From Accumulibacter sp032229525 (GTDB taxonomy: Bacteria; Pseudomonadota; Gammaproteobacteria; Burkholderiales; Rhodocyclaceae), in the NCBI RefSeq assembly GCF_032229525.1, contig NZ_JAVTWB010000266.1:1-24641 (forward strand): a DNA stretch of 24,641 nucleotides, read 5' to 3'. The notes under the pieces are model-generated. The model was not told the origin of the DNA and made no database searches. It worked only from the letters and a program-made list of their open reading frames with translations. The translations under genes and the position numbers were made by a program. Shown piece after piece: positions 19,247 to 24,641 of the stretch (position 1 is its first letter; each line of letters begins with the position of its first letter).

Positions 19247-19444
19247 TCAGTGGTGCCCTTTCGGCAGTCCGCCCTTGAGCACGTAGTGGGCGCTGCAGTA
19301 CGGGCACACCGCCTCCCCAGTGTGTGCGATCTCGAGAAACACGCGCGGATGCCTCGCCCACAGCGGTGAATCCTTCGTCGGGCAGTGCAGCGGCAGATCC
19401 TTGGCGGTGATCTCGATGGGCTTCTGCTGGGCGGTTTGAGACAT
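19247..19444 (-). CDS. Small zf-CHCC zinc-finger protein
   Basis: A 65-residue protein with a zf-CHCC zinc site: C21, H32, C47 and C50 (LHCP, ARHPRVFLEI, VCPYC). The same fold occurs in the NDUFS6 subunit of complex I, and free-standing versions are common beside ilvE and waaF in betaproteobacteria. Its role there is not known. The ATG at 19444 gives the compact family length; an upstream overlapping frame is rejected. It lies 24 bp after ilvE and 45 bp before waaF, so it is part of the same transcript. Confidence 0.88.
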   Translation of the reverse strand: MSQTAQQKPIEITAKDLPLHCPTKDSPLWARHPRVFLEIAHTGEAVCPYCSAHYVLKGGLPKGHH

Positions 19445-19468
19445 GGTGGCAACCTTGCAAACGGGGGT

Positions 19469-20389
19469 TTAGACGTAGGTCAGCCAGTCTTCATGCGCCG
19501 GCACCCGGCCGTTCACGCAGTCGAAGAACAGGCTCTGGAGTCTGGTGGTGATCGGGCCACGGTGGCCGGCGCCGATCTGGCGGTTGTCGAGTTCACGAAT
19601 CGGCGTGACCTCCGCCGCCGTGCCGGTAAAGAATGCCTCGTCGGCACAATAGACTTCGTCGCGCGTGATCCGCTTTTCGATCACCGCGAGGCCAAGTTCA
19701 TCGGCGAAGGTGAGAACAGAGGCGCGCGTGATGCCCTCCAGGCAGGAGGTCAGGTCAGGCGTGTACAGTTTGCCGTGCTTGACGATGAAGATATTCTCGC
19801 CGGCGCCCTCGGCGACGTAACCGTCGACGTCAAGGAGCAGGGCTTCGTCATAGCCGTCATGCGCCACTTCCTGGTGCGCGAGGATCGAGTTGGTGTAGGT
19901 GCCGACCGACTTCGAGCGGCACATGTTGATATTGACGTGATGACGGGTGAAGGAGGAGGTCTTGACGCGGATGCCTTTCTCCATTCCTTCGGCGCCGAGG
20001 TAGGCGCCCCAGGGCCAGGCGGCGATGGCGACATGCGTGCTCACTGCGGTGGCGGCAATGCCCATCGCTTCCGAACCGTAGAAGACGATCGGCCGGATGT
20101 AGCATGACTCGAGCTGGTTGGCTCGTACCACTTCCTTCTGTGCTTCGAGCAGTGTTTCCTTGTCGTAAGGCATTTTCATCTGGAAGATGTACGCCGAGTT
20201 GAACAGGCGGTCGGTATGCTCCTCAAGACGGAAGATGGCGGTCCCTTTTTCGGCCTTGTAAGCGCGGATTCCCTCGAAGACACCCATGCCGTAGTGCAGG
20301 GTATGCGTCAGCACATGGGTCGTTGCTTGGCGCCACGGCACCAGCTTGCCATCGTGCCAGATGAATCCGTCGCGATCCGCCATGGACAT
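19469..20389 (-). CDS. ilvE: Branched-chain amino acid aminotransferase
   Basis: A 306-residue fold type IV PLP transaminase that makes or degrades valine, leucine and isoleucine with 2-oxoglutarate/glutamate. Family motifs are FIWHDGKLVPW, HYGMGVFEGIRAY, the PLP lysine K160 in RSKSVGTYTNS, GYVAEGAGENIF and the C-terminal FFTGTAAEVTPI. The ATG at 20389 (MSMADRD) has AGAGAAG upstream; a second ATG at 20383 is possible. A frame running to 20584 would cross into the divergent Nudix gene and is rejected. It is the first gene of the seven-gene minus-strand unit. A possible -10 (TAGAAT on the minus strand, 20432-20427) lies about 38 bp upstream. Confidence 0.96.
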   Translation of the reverse strand: MSMADRDGFIWHDGKLVPWRQATTHVLTHTLHYGMGVFEGIRAYKAEKGTAIFRLEEHTDRLFNSAYIFQMKMPYDKETLLEAQKEVVRANQLESCYIRPIVFYGSEAMGIAATAVSTHVAIAAWPWGAYLGAEGMEKGIRVKTSSFTRHHVNINMCRSKSVGTYTNSILAHQEVAHDGYDEALLLDVDGYVAEGAGENIFIVKHGKLYTPDLTSCLEGITRASVLTFADELGLAVIEKRITRDEVYCADEAFFTGTAAEVTPIRELDNRQIGAGHRGPITTRLQSLFFDCVNGRVPAHEDWLTYV

Positions 20390-20495
20390 TGTCTTCTCTC
20401 TCTTTGCCGGAAATCCAGAAGCGGAAATTCTAGCCGATTTCGCCCCCCGGTTGGCGGTAAAATGGCACGTTTGTCCCACCCGCAAGGCTTCTCGA
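20390..20495. promoter_or_regulatory. Divergent promoter region ilvE / Nudix gene
   Basis: This 106-bp region must drive both directions. Minus-strand TAGAAT (20432-20427) could be the ilvE -10, and plus-strand TAAAAT (20458-20463) the -10 of the Nudix gene. Neither has a good -35 box. No attenuator or T-box-like structure is evident for ilvE. Confidence 0.35.
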
Positions 20496-20942
20496 ATGGT
20501 CTGGAAACCCAACGTCACCGTCGCCTCCGTACTTGAACGCGAAGGCCGCTTCTTGCTCGTCGAAGAGGAAACCGAGTACGGCATCTGTTACAACCAGCCG
20601 GCTGGCCATCTCGAATGCGGTGAGTCGCTGATCGATGCGGTGATCCGCGAAACGCTCGAGGAAACGGCGTACACGGTGAATCCACAATACCTGGTCGGCG
20701 TCTATAACTGCCGCAACGAGGCCAGGGACGTGACCTACCTGCGCTTCGCCTTCGGCGGCGAAATCAGTGCCCACGACCTCGAGCGCCAACTTGACACCGG
20801 CATTCTGGCGGCGCACTGGCTGACCGTCGACGAGATTCGGGCGTTACAGACGCAGCATCGCAGTCCGCTGGTCATGCGTTGCATCGAGGACTGGCAGGCG
20901 GGCAGGCGTTATCCGCTGGAACTGCTGACCCATTGTCGATGA
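20496..20942 (+). CDS. nudJ: NudJ-like Nudix hydrolase
   Basis: A 148-residue Nudix hydrolase close to NudJ (YmfB), a nucleoside tri-/diphosphatase also reported to act on thiamine pyrophosphates. It opens with WKPNVTVASVLEREGRFLLV. The Nudix box spans residues 37-59 (GHLECGE, RETLEETAY): the catalytic REXXEE core is intact, but the usual glycine near its end is A58. The call is supported by position: in E. coli nudJ lies directly before mnmA, and here only one small gene separates them. The ATG at 20496 is preceded by AAGG. The stop overlaps the next start (ATGA). Confidence 0.88.
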   Translation: MVWKPNVTVASVLEREGRFLLVEEETEYGICYNQPAGHLECGESLIDAVIRETLEETAYTVNPQYLVGVYNCRNEARDVTYLRFAFGGEISAHDLERQLDTGILAAHWLTVDEIRALQTQHRSPLVMRCIEDWQAGRRYPLELLTHCR

Positions 20943-21577
20943 GGTGGCGGCTGTCGCTGCTGCTGGCCTGCACGGCGCCAGTCGCGGCCGCCGAGGCGAT
21001 CAAGGTCTGTTACAACTATGGCTGCCAGGCACAGGCCGAGGTGATCTATTCGGATGAGCAACTGGCCCAGGTGCGGGCTCTGCTGGGCAGCGCGCAGACT
21101 GCGGCCGACGAGCGCCAGAAACTGTCGCTGGTGATCGGCTGGCTGCTCGGCTGGGCCGGGCAGCAGACTCCGATCTCGGCCGACCGTGGTGGCAATTGGG
21201 CCGACGATGGGGTCTACGGGCGGATGGACTGCATCGACCACTCGACCACCACCACCCGCTTGCTGCGTTTGCTGGAAACTCGTGGCTGGCTGCGCTTTCA
21301 CCGCGTTCTGGAGCCGGAGTATCGGGTGCGCTATCTGTTCCAGGTGCACTATTCGGCGCAGATCGAGGAAGTCGTGCCGGCGGGACAGGCGTCCGGTGAG
21401 CTCGCCGAACCGGCGCGCTATGTCGTCGATACCTGGTTTCGCGACAATGGCCGGCCGGCGGTAGTGATGACGCTGCAGCGTTGGCTCGCGGGCGACGACG
21501 AAAACGGCGAAGGCAAGGAAGAGGCGGCCGCCGCAGCAGCGGGCGAGTCCGTGTCGGATTCGCATGGTGAACGCTAG
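20939..21577 (+). CDS. Secreted protein with possible transglutaminase-like Cys-His-Asp triad
   Basis: A 212-residue protein of unknown function. A signal peptide (MRWRLSLLLACTAPVAAAEA) indicates export. The mature part has CYNYGCQ near its N-terminus, then YGRMDCIDHSTTTTRLLRLL with C98, QVHYSAQIEE with H137, and RYVVDTWFRDNG with D164. The order and setting (Cys at a helix start after Asp, His on a strand, Asp on the next strand) resemble transglutaminase-like cysteine peptidases such as the BTLCP group; this is inference. The C-terminus is acidic and alanine-rich, probably disordered. The ATG overlaps the nudJ stop by four bases; a longer in-frame start at 20879 would lie inside nudJ. Confidence 0.75.
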   Translation: MRWRLSLLLACTAPVAAAEAIKVCYNYGCQAQAEVIYSDEQLAQVRALLGSAQTAADERQKLSLVIGWLLGWAGQQTPISADRGGNWADDGVYGRMDCIDHSTTTTRLLRLLETRGWLRFHRVLEPEYRVRYLFQVHYSAQIEEVVPAGQASGELAEPARYVVDTWFRDNGRPAVVMTLQRWLAGDDENGEGKEEAAAAAAGESVSDSHGER

Positions 21578-21604
21578 AAGATGAGCGCTGGAGAAGGCAA
21601 GAAA

Positions 21605-22705
21605 ATGAACGAGGCAAAGACAGTGGTCGTCGGCTTGTCCGGCGGCGTCGATTCGGCGGTGGCGGCTCTTTTGCTCAAGGAGCAGGGCTGGCGTGTGCTT
21701 GGCCTGTTCATGAAGAACTGGGAAGACGACGACAGCGACGAGTATTGTTCGTCGCGGCAGGATCTGCTCGATGTGGTCAGCGTGGCCGACACCATCGGCA
21801 TCGAGGTTGAAGTGGTGAATTTCGCCGCCGAATACAAGGAGCGCGTCTTCGCGCACTTTCTGAAAGAGTACCAGGCTGGCCGCACACCGAACCCCGACGT
21901 GTTGTGCAACTCGGAGATCAAGTTCAGCGCGTTTCTCGAGCACGCGCTGAGCATCGGCGCCGACTGCATTGCCACCGGTCACTACGCCGGCGTGCGCGAA
22001 TTTGCCGGCGCATTCCAGCTGCTCAAGGCCGAGGACGGCAGCAAGGACCAGAGCTATTTCCTGCATCGCCTCAATCAGCAACAGTTGTCGAAGACGCTGT
22101 TTCCGCTGGCCGGGCTGTACAAGCGCGAAGTCCGCAAGATGGCCGAAGGGGCTGGCCTGCATGTCGCGCTCAAGAAGGATTCAACCGGCATTTGCTTCAT
22201 CGGCGAGCGGCCGTTCAAGGACTTCCTGATGCGCTATCTGCCAGCGAAGAAGGGCGAGATTCGTTGCCTCGACGATGACCGGCTGCTCGGCGAACACGAT
22301 GGCGTCGCCTACCACACCATCGGTCAGCGCAAGGGATTGCACATCGGCGGGGTGAAGGGCGGCAAGAGCGGCGACAGCGGTGACCACGATGCCTGGTTCG
22401 TGGCCCGCAAGGATCTCGTCGGCAACATCCTTTACGTGGTGCAGGGACACGCCCATCCGGCGCTACTGGCCGAAGATCTGGCCGCCGAAGATCTGTCCTG
22501 GGTTGCTGGCCAGGCACCGCACACGCACTGGGTGTACACCGCCAAGACCCGCTACCGGCAGGCCGACGCCCCGTGCGAGGTCGAGCGGGTAGACACGGAG
22601 TCGTGCCTGGTCCGCTTCGCCGAGCCGCAATGGGCGGTGACCCCCGGACAGTCGGTGGTCCTCTACGAAAGCCGGGTGTGCCTCGGCGGCGGCGTCATCG
22701 CGTGA
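21605..22705 (+). CDS. mnmA: tRNA 2-thiouridine(34) synthase MnmA
   Basis: A 366-residue ATP-dependent thiolase that makes 2-thiouridine at the wobble position of tRNA-Lys, -Glu and -Gln, using sulfur from IscS via the Tus relay. The PP-loop is VVGLSGGVDSAVAA. The catalytic cysteines are C101 in PDVLCNSEIKF and C197 in TGICFIGERPF. GHYAGV, KDQSYFL, HTIGQRKGLHIGG and the C-terminal TPGQSVVLY with CLGGG also match. The ATG at 21605 has a strong GGAGAAGG seven bases upstream; an earlier in-frame ATG at 21581 lacks this. A short GGKSGDSGDH insert follows the GQRKGL motif. Confidence 0.96.
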   Translation: MNEAKTVVVGLSGGVDSAVAALLLKEQGWRVLGLFMKNWEDDDSDEYCSSRQDLLDVVSVADTIGIEVEVVNFAAEYKERVFAHFLKEYQAGRTPNPDVLCNSEIKFSAFLEHALSIGADCIATGHYAGVREFAGAFQLLKAEDGSKDQSYFLHRLNQQQLSKTLFPLAGLYKREVRKMAEGAGLHVALKKDSTGICFIGERPFKDFLMRYLPAKKGEIRCLDDDRLLGEHDGVAYHTIGQRKGLHIGGVKGGKSGDSGDHDAWFVARKDLVGNILYVVQGHAHPALLAEDLAAEDLSWVAGQAPHTHWVYTAKTRYRQADAPCEVERVDTESCLVRFAEPQWAVTPGQSVVLYESRVCLGGGVIA

Positions 22706-22810
22706 ACTACGCGCCGGTCGTCGCCGGCATTCCGGGCGCGATGCCGCTCCGGAGGCCCCGGACCCGTCGGCCGAACCGGTTCTCGCACCGTTGATCCGGG
22801 GCTGACGACG

Positions 22811-23983
22811 ATGCTGCCGTATCGGCGAAATATCGCCCTGCTCGCCGCAGCACAGGCTCTCTTGCTGACCAACGGCGTAATGCTGGTGGCGATCAACGGT
22901 CTGCTCGGCCTGCAACTGGCCGCTGACAAGCGACTGGCGACGTTGCCGATCACTACCTACGTCATCGGTGCGGCGCTGGCGGCCTTGCCGGCTGCCATGT
23001 TCATGAAGCGCCATGGCCGTCGCTCGGGCTTCATGCTGGGCTCGGCGTTCGGCATCGGTGGCGCGCTGTTGTCGGCGATCGCGGTGTACACCGGCAGTTT
23101 CTGGCTGCTTTGCCTGGGCACCGTTGGTGCCGGAATCTACAACGCCTTTGGCCAGCAGTACCGGTTCGCGGCCGTCGACGCCGCGCCTGCTGATTGGACA
23201 AGCAAGGCGATTTCGCTGACCCTGGCCGGCGGCATCGCTGGCGGGGTGATCGGCCCGCAGCTTGGCACGCTGACCCGCGAGCTGCTGGAACCCACCTATC
23301 TGGCCAGCTACGGCGCCCTGATGGCCTTTGCGGCGCTGGCCATGCTGGTCGCCAGCCGGCTCGACATCCCGGCGCTACCGTCTCATGAGCAGCAGGCCGC
23401 CGGTCGCCCGTTCGGCGAAATCGCCCGCCAGCCGGAGTTTGTCGTCGCGCTGTTGGCGGCGGTCTGCGGCTACGCGGCGATGAATCTGCTGATGACGGCG
23501 ACGCCATTGGCGATGGATATCTGCGGCCTGCCTTTCGCCGATACCGCCTTGGTCCTGCAATGGCACGTGATCGGCATGTTCGCGCCGTCGTTCTTCACCG
23601 GCGATCTGATCAAACGCTTCGGCGTATTGGTGGTTCTGCTGGTCGGCGCCGCGCTGCTGCTGGTTTGCGTCGGCATCGCGCTGTCCGGCGTCAGCCTGAT
23701 GCATTTCTGGTGGGCGCTGTTCCTGCTCGGCGTCGGCTGGAATTTCCTCTTCGTCGGCGGTACCACGCTGTTGACCGAAATCTGCCGCCCCGAGGAGAAG
23801 GCGAAAGTGCAGGGCGGCAACGATTTCATCGTCCTCGGGACGCAGGCGATCACCTCGTTTGCCGCCGGCCTGCTGGTCACCGACGGCGGCTGGGCAACGC
23901 TGAATACCCTGGCGCTGCCGATCGTCGCCGTGACGGCGCTGGCTACTTTTCGGCTTTCGGTTGCTCGTCGCCGGAGTCAGTAG
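22811..23983 (+). CDS. MFS transporter
   Basis: A 390-residue integral membrane protein of the major facilitator superfamily, with about 12 hydrophobic segments in two halves. The loop between helices 2 and 3 reads FMKRHGRRSGF, the usual MFS motif A region; the central cytoplasmic loop is around residues 185-205 (PSHEQQAAGRPFGEIARQPE). The second-half equivalent is DLIKRFGVLVV. The substrate cannot be told. It begins 106 bp after mnmA with only a weak GGGGC upstream of the ATG, so it may be transcribed with mnmA or alone. No neighbour hints at a substrate. Confidence 0.88.
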   Translation: MLPYRRNIALLAAAQALLLTNGVMLVAINGLLGLQLAADKRLATLPITTYVIGAALAALPAAMFMKRHGRRSGFMLGSAFGIGGALLSAIAVYTGSFWLLCLGTVGAGIYNAFGQQYRFAAVDAAPADWTSKAISLTLAGGIAGGVIGPQLGTLTRELLEPTYLASYGALMAFAALAMLVASRLDIPALPSHEQQAAGRPFGEIARQPEFVVALLAAVCGYAAMNLLMTATPLAMDICGLPFADTALVLQWHVIGMFAPSFFTGDLIKRFGVLVVLLVGAALLLVCVGIALSGVSLMHFWWALFLLGVGWNFLFVGGTTLLTEICRPEEKAKVQGGNDFIVLGTQAITSFAAGLLVTDGGWATLNTLALPIVAVTALATFRLSVARRRSQ

Positions 23984-24132
23984 CGCAGGACGGGCCGCCG
24001 CAGCGCCCGCTGGCAACGCGAATGCGCTGGAGGCTCTGCTGCTGTCCCCTTCGTCCAGACAGAGATTTCGCTGCGCACCGGTGTTGCGTCGGACAGCCAA
24101 TGACAACTCTCCCGGCTGCGGACAGTGAAGAT

Positions 24133-24152
24133 CTGTCGGAAATTTTTACACT
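24133..24152 (+). promoter_or_regulatory. Second copy of the candidate activator site (TGT-N11-ACA)
   Basis: CTGTCGGAAATTTTTACACT is identical in 17 of 20 positions, without gaps, to the element at 4621-4640 before the PEP-CTERM gene. It stands 62 bp before the -24 box at 24214 (63 bp in the other copy). The shared spacing makes chance unlikely and fits an NtrC-family upstream activator site. Confidence 0.6.
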
Positions 24153-24213
24153 CTTGGCCGTCTGAAGTCTCGATATTTACGTAGTGATCAGATTTAATAC
24201 GCTTATTATTGTA

Positions 24214-24229
24214 TGGCGTGAATCTTGCA
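24214..24229 (+). promoter_or_regulatory. Sigma-54-like -24/-12 promoter upstream of the GDSL hydrolase
   Basis: TGGCGT (24214-24219), five bases, then TTGCA (24225-24229). The invariant GG and GC pairs have the correct spacing and the -12 box is perfect; the -24 box differs from TGGCAC at two positions. The predicted start is near 24240, which would leave a 206-nt leader before the ATG at 24446. Confidence 0.55.
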
Positions 24230-24266
24230 CGTAAAGTCGAGGCGCGACCGTGCAAAGCAAATGACC

Positions 24267-24293
24267 GGTTAGGCCGAGCCAAGCGGCCTAACC
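24267..24293. repeat. Perfect 10-bp inverted repeat
   Basis: GGTTAGGCCG (24267-24276) and CGGCCTAACC (24284-24293) form a perfect stem around a 7-nt loop. No T-run follows, so it is not a standard terminator. It begins 27 bp after the predicted sigma-54 start, so it would fold near the 5' end of the hydrolase mRNA leader. It could also be a repetitive extragenic palindrome. Confidence 0.7.
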
Positions 24294-24307
24294 ACTTGAT
24301 TCCTTGT

Positions 24308-24345
24308 CGCGCAGGCCTTGCGCGCAGGCCTTGCGCGCAGGGCTT
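24308..24345. repeat. Tandem repeat of a 13-bp unit
   Basis: CGCGCAGGCCTTG occurs twice exactly (24308-24320, 24321-24333), followed by a partial, imperfect third copy to 24345 (one mismatch in 12 bases). It lies in the untranslated region before the GDSL hydrolase. Copy number may vary between strains; no function is evident. Confidence 0.8.
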
Positions 24346-24445
24346 CCTGATCGCCTTTGCTTCGCCAGTCTTGGCAGAACCGTCGGCGACACCCCCTACG
24401 CGGCAAGAAGTGCAGTCAGATTGACCAACACTTGGGAGGTGAGCG

Positions 24446-24641
24446 ATGAACGCTCTTCGCTTTTTCCTGGCCATCGTCATTATGGCCTTCTACCCGTCGT
24501 GGCTCTGGGCCGGACAGATCGTGGTCTTCGGCGACAGTCTTTCCGACGTCGGTAACGTTTACACTGGCAGCTCCGGGGCGACCCCCGCGCCCCCCGCGCC
24601 CCCCCACGTTGCCCAGCCCGATCCGCCTTCGCCGCCTTATT
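24446..24641 (+). CDS. Secreted GDSL/SGNH hydrolase, N-terminal part (runs off the window)
   Basis: Only the first 65 codons are present; the gene continues past the right edge. A signal peptide (MNALRFFLAIVIMAFYPSWL, cleavage after WA) is followed at once by GDSL block I, IVVFGDSLSDVGN, with the nucleophile Ser in GDS. A proline-rich stretch (APPAPPHVAQPDPPSPPY) follows, where related esterases have a short loop before the PPYYxGRFSNG motif. The ATG has a strong GGGAGGTGA upstream. Proteins of this type in betaproteobacteria often end in a PEP-CTERM signal; that end is not in the window, but the promoter module shared with the PEP-CTERM gene supports it. C-tracts of 5, 6 and 7 lie at 24582-24605. 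Confidence 0.88.
   Translation, partial: MNALRFFLAIVIMAFYPSWLWAGQIVVFGDSLSDVGNVYTGSSGATPAPPAPPHVAQPDPPSPPY

Larger units (their letters stand above)
23984..24445. other. Regulatory-looking intergenic region before the GDSL hydrolase
   Basis: A 462-bp gene-free stretch. Its centre (about 24139-24215) is far more AT-rich than the rest of the window. It holds the TGT-N11-ACA element, the sigma-54-like promoter, a perfect 10-bp hairpin and a 13-bp tandem repeat, each listed separately. A short open frame (24209-24424) is not supported by a ribosome site or by family similarity. Confidence 0.6.

Noticed and set aside
22706..22810. Possible terminator between mnmA and the MFS gene
   Set aside because: Several short GC-rich inverted repeats are present but none is followed by T residues; it cannot be told from background.
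24209..24424. Short plus-strand frame in the leader of the GDSL hydrolase
   Set aside because: Its start lies inside the promoter, it spans the tandem repeat, and it has no ribosome site; a segment resembling a signal peptide is probably chance.

Overview
The window looks like chromosomal DNA of a GC-rich betaproteobacterium, most probably Rhodocyclales and close to Candidatus Accumulibacter. This is inferred from gene content (a PrsT/PEP-CTERM exosortase system, UgpB with UgpQ but no permease, the ilvE–zinc-finger–waaF order, nudJ beside mnmA), not from a search. I see no rRNA, tRNA, CRISPR array, transposase, phage gene or origin. All large genes are intact except the last, which is cut by the window edge.

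Layout. 50-1327 (-): unrecognised membrane protein with a TPR-like tail. 1773-4607 (+): prsT, the large TPR protein of XrtA/PEP-CTERM systems. 4753-5535 (+): a PEP-CTERM surface protein (probably XDP1 type) with a near-perfect sigma-54 promoter and a clear terminator. 5815-7814 (+): ugpB and a glycerophosphodiesterase, overlapping by GTGA. 8008-12256 (+): alaS, a threonine-aldolase-family gene and a zinc-ribbon Nudix hydrolase. 12333-13811 (+): a methyltransferase and an InaA-like kinase. 20389 down to 14089 (-): a compact unit ilvE, zf-CHCC protein, waaF, NTF2-like protein, yheT-like hydrolase, phosphomannomutase/phosphoglucomutase and a degenerate EAL-HDOD protein. 20496-22705 (+): nudJ-like Nudix, a secreted protein with a possible Cys-His-Asp triad, and mnmA. 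22811-23983 (+): MFS transporter. 24446 to the edge (+): the start of a secreted GDSL/SGNH hydrolase.

The main theme is the cell surface: exosortase cargo and its TPR partner, LPS heptosyl transfer, sugar-phosphate supply for LPS or exopolysaccharide, and a c-di-GMP-type regulatory relic. The most notable signal is a two-part control module found twice, 19.5 kb apart: a 20-bp element (17/20 identical, TGT-N11-ACA ends) 62-63 bp upstream of a sigma-54 -24/-12 promoter. One copy precedes the PEP-CTERM gene, the other the GDSL hydrolase. It is a good candidate for the binding site of the PrsR-type activator of the exosortase regulon. Both downstream genes also carry C-homopolymer tracts in coding sequence, which could allow slippage.
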